Source: Typha latifolia
Lineage: Eukaryota; Streptophyta; Magnoliopsida; Poales; Typhaceae
NCBI GenBank assembly: GCA_019914945.1
Contig: CM034105.1
Span: 7,626,001 to 7,690,000 of the forward strand
DNA length: 64,000 nucleotides
Direction of reading: 5' to 3'
A program made the translations under genes and the position numbers. The notes under the pieces were generated by a model that was given only the letters and a program-made list of their open reading frames with translations, was not told the DNA's origin and made no database searches. Position 1 is the first letter of the stretch, and every line of letters starts with the position of its first letter. This document shows positions 31,135 through 42,650 of this stretch, piece after piece.

Positions 31135-32608
31135 GAATGTATCCTCAATAATACATAAATGAAAAGTAGATAACATGTCATAACTATTAAATTGTATAAT
31201 CCTCGACAATGAATAAACAAATCTCCATGTTATACTATCATAACTCTCTCTCAAATATGACACATGATGCATGCCGACTATGATGATGCTATGATATCAA
31301 ATGCAACCATATATGATGTATATTGACTACTTAATAACCAGGTAAATAAATGATAATGAAATCATATGCATTTCTCAACATCTCAGTCATCAATGTCAGC
31401 TCCATATGTCATCACCATACTAGACCACTATGCACAGTCAACACCCGGTACCTGGTCTCAACATCATGCCCGAAGGCTAAGAGCATATTCTGCCATCCGC
31501 AAGGAGTATCTCAAATATAACCATACCTTGCCATCCGCTAAGGGTATCAACATCCATCCAGATTAGGCACCCTTCTAGCTGATAGAAATCTCGTGAGGAT
31601 AACTCGCCACATATGTCCTAGCGTACAGCATGTGTCCGAATGTCTACTGTGCACACAAACTAACGACCTCAGGCGTAAGGCTGACAGGATCGCAACTATG
31701 TCGAGCGATCAATCATCCACCAAGCACGTCCTAACCCTCGCGTATATCCAGTACGATAACAAGTCAATTCAATGCATAATGTAGTCTCCAACCATGTAGT
31801 CAACACATGCATACTCATGCTAATCTATCACAAGCATACTCATGCTACAGATCAACTGGACGTAACATTATAACAGTATAATCATCTCTCATCATCTCTA
31901 TATATCACCAATGTACTCATATCCTAGATCAACCTAATCAAATGCATAATAAAATATGCTCAACTATAATAATCTCTAGATAAAGTTATATAATCATGCT
32001 AGAGGCCAAAACATGCATGTACATAATATAAAATATAATCTAGTTTGAGAAAGGCGTCCAAGGGATAAGACTACTCACACTGATCATAGGACGCAAACCA
32101 CGTATCCCTTACATCCACCAACCAACCAAGTGACACTCATCGCTAGCAAGGTCCACGGGGTCTCGAATAAGAGGGTTCAGGATCTCGATGGTGGCAGGCC
32201 GGTGACGACACAAGGAAAAAGAGAGAGAGTTTGAGAGTGAGAGAGAGAGTTTGAGGGAAGGAGGAGAAAGAGAGAGAGACCAAAAAAGAGGGTGGGGAGA
32301 AGAAAAAAATACAGAGGGGGTGGGGAGGAGGCTCCGGTGGTGGCGGCGGTAAGCCAGCCTCGACGAGAGAGAGAGAGAGAGAGAGAGACTTACCCCGGTG
32401 GCGGCAGGCGGTGGTGGCACGAGGAAAAAGAGAGAGAAAGTTTGAGAGAGAGATGGTTTGAGGGAAGGAGGAGAAAACGAGAGTTTGAGGGAAGGAGGGA
32501 GAAAGAGAGAGACCGAAAGAGAGGGTGGGGACAAGACAAAAATAGAGAGAGAGAGAGGGTGGGGAGGGAGGTTCCAGCGGCGGCAGTAGTGGTGGTAAGC
32601 CGGCCTCC

Positions 32609-32656
<48 letters not shown>

Positions 32657-32867
32657 GAGAAAGAGAGGCGGTGGAGGGCGGCGGTGCCGGGGCCCGCCGC
32701 GGCCAGCTGGTCATAGCCGGTTGGCTGCGGCAGCGACGGTGGGCTCGTGGCGCCTCACCACGCAAGCTGCTCATGCAGCTTGCATGGGCACGAGGCCGGC
32801 CAAAGTGTGGCCGACCACGTCATGCCCAAGAATTAATAAATTTTTTTTTCTTGGGCAAGTTGTTACA
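31135..32867 (-). mobile_element. Family B3 LTR (minus), right part
   Basis: Continues the LTR from 26090. It contains degenerate hairpins near 31485-31550, GA tracts (32205-32660) and the GC-rich start region. It ends TTGTTACA at 32867. Compared with 10113-13506 the AT-rich block (about 600 bp) is deleted near 32190, where AATAAGAGGGTTCAGGATC runs directly into purine tracts. It contains no genes. Confidence 0.82.
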
Positions 32868-33313
32868 AATTTGGATCCATGGCGTCTTCTCCTACGGCCT
32901 AAGAGTCTAATTGGTTCAGTTCGGCTATCTTCCTCTATCGTTTCGAGCAAGGCCGAACCCACCGCATGATTAGGCCCAATCTGGGCCTTCAATGCCGACA
33001 CATGGAAAATCGGATGGATCTGGGTTCCTTCAGGTAGATCTATCCGATAAGCTACTGGACCGATTCGTTGTAGCACTCGATACGGTCTGTAGTACTTGTG
33101 ACCCAGCTTTTGGTTCAAAATCGGCCTCAATGTGGATTGTTGATATGGTTGAGCTCGAACGTACACCATTTGACCCCCCCTCAAACTCTAGCTCACATCG
33201 GCCCTTTTCATGAGTTTGCTTCATGCGGTTTTGGGCTAATGCTAGGTGAATCATGAGTCGTCTCAAGGTTTCATCTCGTCCGCAAGATCCAAGTTGAGCT
33301 CTGTCCGATTCGC
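32868..33313 (-). pseudogene. Family C6 integrase C-terminus
   Basis: On minus it encodes YRQSTLRPILNQKLGHKYY-like sequence, RPYRVLQRIGPVAYR, HPIFHVSALKAQIGPNHAVG and part of the chromodomain-like end. It abuts a PBS at 33314, so the whole region from gag to mid-integrase has been deleted from C6. Together with 25498-25533 it frames the B3 insertion. Confidence 0.8.
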
Positions 33314-33858
33314 TACTGATACCACTCTTGATACGATCTCCCCTCTAGTTAAGGTTTGATCTATCCCATTTTTAGATCTGGACAGAATCTTGCATGGAAC
33401 TTTAGAAAAGGATTCTGGAAGTTATAGCCATCGAATCAACATTAAATTATGTTGTAGCCCTGAAAAAGAGCTTTCTAATGAATCTAATTGAAGGAAAATA
33501 GAACGGTAGGATCTGGCGATATTGTTGGATAAGTAGACGAACATCAGGGAGTCCATTCTATGGATCCATGGACGGAGGCATGAGAACCTAGGTGGATTAC
33601 GGAGGTGGTAGGTCGGCAGTAATGGGGTGGCACCAGTGAGTAAGGTGGTGGTGGATGGATTATGGATAATGAAAAGGGTTAGAACAAGGGTAGAGAGATT
33701 TGAAGAAGAGGGAGGAGTGGGCCGCCTCTAAGGGAATAGGGTGAGTGGTCGATCGAGAAGCGGCGGAGCCAGGGGATGAGGGAACGAGAGAGAAGGAGAA
33801 GAAGAAGATTATGGCAAAACTCAATTCATTCAATAATGCCTCTTTGGTTGCCATCCAC
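33314..33858 (-). mobile_element. Family C6 PBS and 5' LTR, U3 missing
   Basis: A degenerate PBS (minus AGTGGTATCAG) lies at 33314-33328 and the LTR starts TGATACGATCTCC at 33329. It ends at GGTTGCCATCCAC (33858), which is the transcription-start side. U3 and its palindromes are lost and the next C LTR starts at once, giving two C LTRs in tandem. Confidence 0.78.
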
Positions 33859-34728
33859 TGATATGATCTCCTCTTGGGCTAGGGTTTGATCTATCCCATT
33901 TTTTAGATCTGGACAAGATCTGGCATGGAAGTTTAGAAGAGGATTTCGAAAGTTATGGTCATCGGATCATCGATAAATGTTGATATGTTGTAGCCCTGGA
34001 ACAGAGCTTTTGATCGAATCTAATTTCAGAAAAATCAAATGGCAGGACCTGGAGTTATCATCAGATTATTAGGCTAATGTTAGAGAGTCCGTCTATGGAT
34101 CCGTGGATGGAGGCACGAGATCCTAGGTGGATTATGGAGGTGGTAGACTGGCGGTAATGGGGTGGCACCGGTGAGTAAGGTGGTGATGGAGAGATTATGG
34201 ATGATGAAAAGGGTTAGGGCAAGGGTAGAGAGATTTGAAGAATGGGGAGGAGTTGGCCGCCCCTATGGGACTAGGGTGAGTGGTCGGTCCAAGGAGGCTA
34301 GAAGCGGCAAAGCCGGGTATGTGGGAACGAGAGAGAAGGAGAGGAAGAACATTAGGGCAAAAATTCAATTCATTCGGTAATGCCTCTTTGGTTGCATTCC
34401 ACACCTTAAGAGGCTAACCAAACAATTCAAAAATGACAATTATTAAGCCTAGAAACAATGGATTTTTGCCAACCGCGTTCGAACGCATTTGAACGCACGA
34501 AAAGCGTTCTCTGTCGATGCGAACGCATTTGAATGCACATTTCGCGTTCTCTATTTTTGCGAACCTGATGCAGGCATTCGCAAGTGCGTTGGAACGCACC
34601 CACCCACGTTCGAAGGCGACCTATAGAAGACTTATTTTTCTCTGTAATAAACACTAAAATAATAATAAAAGACACCCATAAGGTGTATGTATGCTCGAGA
34701 CGACATCGGTGAAGTCCGAATCGTATCA
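33859..34728 (-). mobile_element. Family C3 3' LTR (minus)
   Basis: 870 bp, complete from TGATATGATC to GAATCGTATCA. U3 palindromes lie at about 34470-34620. The C3 pol tail follows directly at 34729. Confidence 0.88.
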
Positions 34729-34755
34729 ATCCACCACGCTTCCGCAACCTTGTCC

Positions 34756-36208
34756 TTATGGTGTGAAATTGGGGAAGCTATCCATGATATCTGACTCGAG
34801 CTCCCAAGTAGACTCATCAGTGGGCTTGCCTAGTCACTCGATCAACACTTCTATCTCCAATCTGGATCCATGGCATCTTCTTCAACGGCCTAAGACTTGG
34901 ACTGGTTCAGCTGGGCTATCTTCCTCCATTGGTTCGGGTAAGGCCGATCCCACCACATGGTTGGGCCCGATCTGGGCCTTCAATGCCGACACGTGGAAAA
35001 CCGGATGGATCTGGGTTCCTTTAGGTAGGTCCAACCGGTAAGATACTGGACTGATTCATTGTAGCAGTCAATACGGACCATAATACTTGTGACCCAGCTT
35101 CTGGTTCAAAATCGACCTCAATGTGGATTGCCGATACGGTTGAGCTTGAACAAACACAACTTGATCCACCTCAAAGTCTCGCTTGCACCGGCCCTTGTCA
35201 TGAGTCTGCTTCATGCAATTTTGGGCCGATGCTAGGTTAGTCTTGAGCCGTCTCAAGTTTCAACTCGGTCCGCAAGTTCCAAGTCGAGCTCGGTCCGATC
35301 AGCCACCGCGAGTCTATCGTAGGTACGCAAGATAAGGGGAGTAGGTCCATAAACCTCCTCAAAGGGGGTGATGCCAATGCTAGAGTGATGAGCTGTATTG
35401 TAAGACTACTCGGCCCATGGAAGGAATTTGACCCAATCCCTTGGTCGGTCTGCCACAAAGCAACGCAAGTATTGCTCTAGTCCGTGGTTCACCACCTCGG
35501 TTTGGCCATCTGTCTCGGGGAGATTAGCTGAACTAAGGTTTACTCGAGTCCCTTGCAATCTGAAAAACTCAGACCAAAACTTGCTGATGAAGATGCGATC
35601 TCGGTTTGACACGATTGTCCTAGGCATCCCATGCAAGCCCGCCACTTCCCGAACAAAAATTTCAACAACCTTCTTCGCTGAAAAGGGGTGCATCAATGCT
35701 ATGAAGTGAGCGTATTTGCTCAGCCTATCCACCACAACGAACACCATCAATTGGCCTCGAACCTCTAGCAGCCCCTTGTATAGGCAGTGGTTGCAACAAC
35801 CCGCTTGGTTTAAGCATCTCCGATTTGACTCATTGGCAGATTTGGCATTCATGCACATATTTCTTCACGTCTGACTTCATCGCTATCCATGTACATCTTT
35901 GGGCCAGCTGCTTGGAGGTTCGTAAGATCCCTTCATGGCCTGCTATAGGAGTATCATGGAAGTGTGCCATCAATAGTCTCCATAGCCCTTCATCCGCGGG
36001 TACCTTAATCCACTCACGCTTGAGTCCCAACTCGTCGCGCTCCTCGTGCTTGGGGTGGCTTGATGGGTTCTCTCTCAGCTCCTCCATGAGTCGGACCAGA
36101 TCACTATCTTCTCCGCTGGCTCTCCGCACATTTGAGAAGGGAAAAGTTGGTACTGAGAAAGAAGCGAGCTCACTTGCTCCCCTACACATGGGAGTTCAAA
36201 CAGCGGTT
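34756..36208 (-). pseudogene. Family C3 integrase and chromodomain-like tail, joined to protease without RT
   Basis: Minus strand, stop TAA at 34758-34756. Core motifs are legible: LLMAHFHDTPIAGHEG, CQIC, FVVVDRLSKYAHF, PRTIVSNRDRIF (second Asp block, Asp changed to Asn), PETDGQTEVVNHGLEQYLRC. A few frame changes and a lost block around the first catalytic Asp (35790) are present. At 36165-36205 the sequence reads protease-linker PLFELPCVG, then ELASFSVPTFPF. This is the same RT/RNase H deletion as in C1, here with a one-base frame slip. The gene continues at 37052 beyond a solo A LTR. Confidence 0.88.
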
Positions 36209-37051
36209 TGATACATTTAGTTAGGATCTTTTGTTATTGCATTAGTTGCTTATTTTTATTAAAATAAACTTCTTGTAGGTCGCGTTCGAACGCAGGAGGG
36301 GTCGCGTTCAAACGCCCTTGCGAACGCATGTATTAGGTTCGCAAATATAGAGAATGCGTAATGCACATTCGAATGTGGTCGGGCAAGTTCAAACATCGTG
36401 TTCGAATGTCTGCATCGCATTCGTACATACAGAGTACACCTTTTGTGCGTTTGAATGCAATCAGGCGCGTTCGAATGCGATCGGCGGGAAACCTCTAGAA
36501 TTAGGGTTACTTATTATTATTAGGACTTATTGGCTAGCATTTGTAAATATGTGGATGGCAGCCAAATTCATTATGCTATTGGAATATTGATTTCTTGCCT
36601 CTCTATCATCTTTCTACCCTAATCTCCCTCCTCCCTCTTCACCATCCCTCCACCTCTACTGTTGGCAAGGTCTCTCCTAACTTCTAATTTCCCTCTTCTT
36701 TGCGAACTCAACCACTTCTTCCCCTTCAACTATATCCCTTAGCCATATCCACTATCCACCCTAATCTCCTTTATCATCATTAAGCCTAACTTCCACTCCA
36801 CTCGTCACCACCACCATCACCGGCGTTCTTTCGTATTTTTGTCCTAGTTGTAGTTTGAATCTGCAAGGGCATAAATATGAAAAACGTAGATCAAGGAGTT
36901 ACGGACCTAATCCACTTTGTTTCATAATTTTTTGACTAAAGGAGACTATTGGACAAATATTTTCTCACGATTGTGCGGACTGATTCCTGAAATAAATCCA
37001 GATCTTGAAGGAATTATTCCATAGCCTATCTTTTGGTACAAGAACCCATCA
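36209..37051 (+). mobile_element. Solo LTR of family A with TSD CGGTT in C3
   Basis: 843 bp, TGATACATTTAG...AAGAACCCATCA, flanked by a perfect CGGTT at 36204-36208 and 37052-37056. It interrupts the C3 linker between protease and integrase. U3 palindromes lie at 36280-36485 and the leader peptide-like MWMAAKFIMLLEY follows at 36549. Confidence 0.93.
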
Positions 37052-38895
37052 CGGTTGCAACGCTGGTTCTTGCCGCGATTGATCTCCATCCAGCAGCACT
37101 CTCTGGTCGTTCTTCTAAAATGTGAGTGTGAGGTTTGTAAAGTCAAATGTCACGGGCCACAAGCTTCGAAGCCATTGAGTCCCTAAGATGATGTCGGCAC
37201 GCAAGGCCAACAGATAAAGATCCATTGTGAAAGTTTGGCCTTGCACCTTCAACTCCACACCTTCGCAAATAAGATAAGCTCGTAATGTGGTGCCATCTCT
37301 GATCATCACATGAAACCCATCCGTGGGTTCTAACTCGAGCCCAATCTTCCTAAGAAGCCTTTTGTCAATGAAATTGTGAGTGGACTCAGTGTCGATCAAG
37401 ATTCTCACTGTGGTTTTCTAGACTACACTATTCACCCACAAGGTCTTTGGTGCGGCTATCCCGGAATAGGCGTTGAGGGAGATTTCGGCCATAATGTCTT
37501 CCACGGGCTGCTCCTCCGCTACACCTTGTTGCTGTTCAGCCACATCCTCATCTTCAGCTGCAACCTCAACCTCAGCCTCCTCCAATCCATCTATTAGCAT
37601 CATCCATCCCATCGGTTTAGCGCAGTGATGTCCAGGAACGAACTTCTCATCACAGCGAAAGCATAGGCCCTTGGCTCTTCGTTCCTCCACTTGAGCAATT
37701 GTGAGTGCTCGACCCAAACTTCTAGGTGCATACTTCACATCATAGGAGGGCTTCCAGGGTGCTCAAGGAGGCACCATTGCGGCAGCAGCTCTTGGTATGC
37801 TTGCTGCATTTCCTGCCGCTATGGTAGGCCGAACTAGGTTGTGACTATCTTGGCTTGTCTAGTTCTGTTTGATGTGTATCTTCATTGCTCAATGCTTGTC
37901 TTCCATTAGTACTGATCTTTGAAGGCCTCCTTTAAGGTTCTAGGCCTTAAAGCCCTTACATCGGCTTGTATGTCTCTCTGCAGTCCTGAGATGAAGGTAC
38001 TTATCCTCTAAAATTCTTCTTGGTATACTCCAACTATGGTCGTTTGCACAGTCTTTGACAGGAGAGCATCAAAGTCTTCATACCCCAATACTCCAAATCG
38101 CTGCGTGATATCAGTGCAGAAATTAGCCCAACTTTCAATCGTATCATAGGCATTGGCTGCCCGAAACCAATGAAATGCTGCATCTTCGGGGTGGAAGCTC
38201 GCAAGCGTCACCTTATATTCTTCCGCTGTACCTTGGTACGTGAAGACTTGTTTCGCTCTATACAACCAATCGATCGGGTCATCACCTTTGAACTTGGGAA
38301 ATTCTTGATGCATGGTTCGCCCACGGATACCGTTGTCTCAATCTGGATCATATCCAAGCCCTTGTCTAACTTGAGGAGGATGTATCATGAATGGTTGATG
38401 ATCCCTCCTTCGGTTTATGTTAACTCGACGCCGTTCTGGTACGTCCTGCCCCGCCTAAGGGTGTAGTCCTCCAAGATGATCTCCATTTAGGTTTGCTTGA
38501 CGGACGGGCTCACCCGCAACTTGGCCTGGAAAAACCATCCTTGCTGGTCTTTGCCCATAGGGTTGTGGCAGCAAGGGTTCTTGCTGGTGAAGATTCTAAA
38601 CCAGTGGCAACGGGTTCATGGTGGTAGACTCGCGTCGGGGTCGTTGGTGCATTTTCAATCGCCATAGCTTCTCTTGTCGCCTGTATGTCCCGCATCATCT
38701 CCATCATCATCATATTATTGCTTGCCATTTGTTCAGAAAGAGACCTAATCATGGCTTGAAAGCTAGGCTCTTCCGTATTCAGGTTCGGTCGGGCGATTTT
38801 CCGGGTGGAAGTTCCTGCAGCCGTTTCCCTTCCTCCATTAGGAAAATCTCATCCTCCTCGTTTCGCCATGCAGCCATGGCTTTGGTTGTCGTCAT
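37052..38895 (-). pseudogene. Family C3 gag, zinc knuckle and protease
   Basis: The start codon lies at 38895 on minus (MTTTKAMAAWRNEEDE). Gag domain motifs FPKFKGDDPIDWLYRAKQVF, ASFHPEDAAFHWF and YEDFDALLSK lie at 38020-38320. The zinc knuckle CFRCDEKFVPGHHC is near 37640-37680 and the protease ILIDTESTHNFID (Gly of DTG changed to Glu) near 37365-37405. Stops and frameshifts near 37740-38010 and 38320-38510. It is the upstream part of the RT-less C3 gene. Confidence 0.87.
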
Positions 38896-38920
38896 AGGAA
38901 GCGCATGTTTGAGAAATGGT

Positions 38921-39011
38921 GGCTTTGATACTACTTTTGATATGATCTCCCATAGATTAAGGTTATCTATCCCATTTTCAGATCTGGATAAGATCTTGCA
39001 CAAAACTTTAG
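38921..39011 (-). mobile_element. Family C3 PBS and 5' LTR remnant
   Basis: A decayed PBS (AGTATCAAAGCC on minus) is followed at 38938 by 74 bp of the C LTR U5 end. The rest of the LTR is lost, and RT sequence of C4 begins at 39012. Confidence 0.75.
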
Positions 39012-39871
39012 TCGATCCAAAACTGCCAACTCCCGTCTTTCTTTCGAACCAGCAACACCAACGATGAGTAGGCACTTCTACTCGGTTTTGCTCTAGCATT
39101 TCCACCACCAATTTGCTGATCTCCTCCTTCTAGACATGCGGGTACTGATAGGGCCGAACATTTGCCGGTTCAGCCCCTAGAATGATCTGGATGCGATGGT
39201 TGTGCCGATGGGTCGGCGGTATTCATTGGGGCTCCTCAAAGAGATCCTTGAATTCCTACAGCAGCTCTTGCATGTCAGCAGGTATTTCCCTTGATGGTGG
39301 ATGTTCTGGTTTAGCAACAGTCATTTGCAATAGTAGAGCTCGGTCCCCTGCACATGGAAGTCCCAAAAGTGGTTACAATGTTGGCCCTTGCCGCGGTTGG
39401 TTTTAAGTGTGAGGTTTGAAAAATCAAAACTTACGGTTCCCAAGCTTTGAAACCATTGGGTCCCCAAGACAATGTCGGCATCTCGCAAGGCCAACAGACA
39501 AAGATCCAATGTGAAAGTTTGGACTTGCACCTTCAATTCCACACCTCCACAAATAAAATCTGCTTGCAATGTGGTGCAATCTCCAATCGTCACATCGAAC
39601 CCATCCGTGGGTTTCGATTCGAACCCAATCTTCCTAAGAAGTCTCTTATCAACGAAGTTGTGGGTGGACCCGGTGTCGATCAAGATTCTCACTGTGGTTT
39701 TCTTGACTACACCATTCACCCGCAAAGTCTTTGGCACGACTGTCCCTGAATATGCATGGAGGGAGATTTCAGCTATCATCTCTTCCATGGGCTGCTCCTC
39801 AGCTACTCCTCCTTGCTGTCCAGCCACACCTTCATCTTCAGCGACAATCTCATCCTCTACCTCCTCCAATC
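39012..39871 (-). pseudogene. Family C4 protease and start of RT
   Basis: On minus, the protease has ILIDTGSTHNFVD near 39645-39690 and GADIVLG-like near 39470. Unlike C1-C3, the sequence after the protease linker (about 39375 down to 39012) is the RT lead-in: RDLFEEP-like, ANVRPY-like YPHV, EEISKLVVEMLEQ and the WCCWFERKTGVGSF stretch. It then breaks off against C3. This copy therefore retains what the deletion in C1-C3 removed. Stops are frequent. The zinc knuckle and gag lie beyond the D insertion at 51373. Confidence 0.82.
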
Positions 39872-40802
39872 TGTTAGGCTTTTATTTGTTGGCAATTGTG
39901 TACAAAATATTCGAAGTGTATTTTTTCATGTATATGAGCTTTACACAAGTCTAGAATATCTCTAGTTTGAAGAATTGCAAGATTATTGGAGAAAAGTCGT
40001 CGAGTTCACACCGTGTTCGAACGCGGAATCTACGTTCACACAGATAAAGAGCCGCGTTCACAAACGCGTTCGAACGCGGATACTGCATTCACACAGACCG
40101 AGAGCTGCGTTCACAAACGCGTTCGAACACAACCTGAAGAATTCAAGTTGTCGCATTCGAACGCACTCGGGCCCGTTCGAACGCATCTGAGTTCAAGTCA
40201 TGCCGTTCGAACGCACCCGGGCCACGTTCGAACGCACCCAGGCCGCGTTCGAACGCACCAACGAAGTTTGATAAAATTGGACTTTTGTGAGTACGGATAA
40301 GACTTGGATTTGGCTCTATCTGGGAGATCATATATAAGGATTGTGATGCCCTATCTTGAGGGGTGTTGAAGAATTATTATCGAAGGAGACTTCTTGAGGC
40401 TACATCGTTTCTTCAACTATCAAGGTTCCACTCATCTACAAAAACTTAATCTTTCGTCTTAAAGGCTATCTAGATGAAAGATCAATCTTGAGGGTTACTG
40501 AGGTTGGACTTCAATCACGAGAAGTAATGAATCGTGGGTTCTAGCGAGCAAGACTGAGAGGAACAAAGTCATTTGGATCGACAGGTTGTTTTGTGAGTCA
40601 ATCTTGTAACTACTACTATTCTAGTGATTGGTTTTGATCCGAGTTTGGATCCGTGGTTTTTTCCTGTTTGGGTTTTTCCACGTTAAAATCTTGGCGTCCA
40701 TCTCTACTTTCGTTCCTAATATTTCTACGGATTTTTACTTAAGCGAACGAGCGATATCATTGCCTATTATTTAGATGCATACTTGTGTCTAGGGTTTTTT
40801 CA
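39872..40802 (+). mobile_element. Family D 5' LTR
   Basis: 931 bp, TGTTAGGC...GTTTTTTCA. Palindromic GTTCGAACGC repeats lie at 40015-40258 and TATA TATATAAGG at 40331-40339. It differs from the 3' LTR at roughly 26 of about 540 bp (my hand count of the region after the repeats), mostly transitions, and has fewer 53-bp repeats. Confidence 0.92.
40015..40339 (+). promoter_or_regulatory. Palindrome array and TATA box of the D LTR
   Basis: Holds two full 53-bp units (starting 40057 and 40110), each with CGTTCACAAACGCGTTCGAAC. A second set follows in which GTTCGAACGCAC alternates with CGGGCC-type spacers. The TATA box TATATAAGG lies about 75 bp downstream. Confidence 0.65.
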
Positions 40803-40804
40803 AT

Positions 40805-40817
40805 TGGTATCAGAATA
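40805..40817 (+). promoter_or_regulatory. Family D PBS
   Basis: TGGTATCAGAATA begins three bases after the LTR end, complementary to initiator-Met tRNA with a changed end (normally TGGTATCAGAGC). Confidence 0.8.
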
Positions 40818-40850
40818 GGTTCTCTCACCTTTGAGAGAGATCAGATAGGC

Positions 40851-42650
40851 ATGGATTTTCATGGAGATGGACCATCATATATTAGACCTCCTATCCTAGA
40901 TGGATCAAATTATGGATATTGGTAAGCTAGGATGAGAGCTTACTTGAAGTCTATAGAAGAACGAGTATGGTTTGCCGTTGTGAACGGTAGGAGTCCACCA
41001 ATGTACATGGTGGATGATAAACTTGCTGATAAACCGATAGAGTCATGGAATAGGTCAGACTATGAAAAAGTTGGATGGAATAGCAAGACAATAAATGCAA
41101 TTTTTAGTTGTGTTTCCTCGGAAGAATTTAAAAGAATCTCTAATTGTGAGATAGCAAAAGAAGCTTGGACGATCTTAGAAACTACTCACGAAGTAACTAT
41201 GGCTGTAAAACTTTCTAAACTTCAGAGGTTGACTACTAGTTTTGAAACTCTACGTATGGAGGAGAATGAGACATTTGATGAGTTTTATGCAAAGCTGAGT
41301 GATATAGTCAACTCCAGTTTCAACCTAAGAGAGAAAATTCCTGAAAATAGAATTGTCCGTAAGATCCTTAGGTCTCTTCCAGAGAGGTTTCAGGCGAAAG
41401 TTACAGCTATTGAGGAAAGTAAGGACATCGATTTTATGAAAGTTGAACAATTGGTAGGAAATCTACAAACATTTGAGTCCAGCCTTTCAAAACTAAGGAA
41501 GTCCACAGGGATTGCCCTATCCATAGTTGAACAAAGTATAGAGGAGTCTCATGATGAAGGTGATTTAGATGTTGAGATGTTGGCCATATTCGTCAAAAAG
41601 TTCAATAAATTCTTTCGGAAGCCAAACAAGTTGAATGCTGAAAAACTAGAGAAAAGCAAAGCATTTGTGAAAAAGAAGAATACTGCGAGTTCGAACAGAG
41701 GTGTGAGCAACAATGGTGTCAAATAGAAAAATAAGAATTCTAAGAATAAAGTTCGATGTTTTGAATGTTCTGGTTTTGTACACATAGCTCAAGAATGCCC
41801 TAATCGCCTTAAGAAGAAGGGTAAAGCTATGAAAGTTACTTGGGATGACTCAGATGAATCTGATTATGATTCTGAAAAAGACGAAGAAAACTTTGTTGCT
41901 TTGGTCTCTTCTCTACTCAATATTGATTCCGTTGTTTATACTAATAGTGCAGATGATCAGGATATGTTACCAGCTGAAGAAGATGAATCTGAAATACAAA
42001 AGGCATATAATGACCTGTACCTGGAGTCGTTTAAACTCAAGAAAGGGAATCTTAGACTACATCAACGACTCAAGGTAATCAAACTTGAAAGAATTCAATT
42101 TGAGAAGAAGTACAAATTCGAACTTGAACGTGTCAAAGACCTTTCTGAACAACTTGACAATGCAAAAAATAAAATGAAGGCTGATGAAATTGAACTAGAG
42201 CGACTGAATAAGAAAGTGACATTTCTAAAAGGGAAGAACAAACTTGACGAGATCCTAAATGCTCAGATCTCTGGAAAAGACAGATATGGTGTTGGATACA
42301 CTAGTAATTCAAATAATAATAAAACTGTCTTCGTTTCTACAGGTATACAAAAGGAAGAATATCTGAAGTCATCAACCGCATTTACAAAGCAATCCTGGAT
42401 GAATACTTCTAAACTGAAGGTGAATCTACAAACTGGTGAATCGTCAACGGCTCCAAAGGTAAACTTTAGTCATACTCCTCGACAAAAGGTGAGTAGAAAA
42501 TGGTTTGTTCCGACATGCTATCATTGCGGCATTCTAGGGCATATTCGACCTCATTGCAAATTTTTGCAAAAACCTAGAACTGCTTTTATTTATGGGATGA
42601 AAACAAAGGCCATATGGGTCAAAAAAAGTGATTTGAAATGTTATGTTGTG
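40851..42650 (+). pseudogene. Family D gag: copia Gag with two CCHC knuckles and a coiled coil
   Basis: Starts at 40851 (MDFHGDGPSYIRPP, then GSNYGYW) and meets a TAA in place of the usual Lys, and a TAG at 41724. Otherwise one frame runs to 42770. The UBN2-type gag core is at 40932-41500 (ARMRAYLKSIEERVW, EEFKRISNCEIAKEAWTIL, LSDIVNSSF, KILRSLPERFQAKVTAIEE). The first knuckle, CFECSGFVHIAQEC (CX2CX4HX4C), is at about 41758. An acidic segment and a strong coiled coil follow (42030-42260), then a second knuckle CYHCGILGHIRPHC at about 42517. A large two-part Gag with coiled coil is typical of Sireviruses. The product would form the virus-like particle. Confidence 0.88.
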
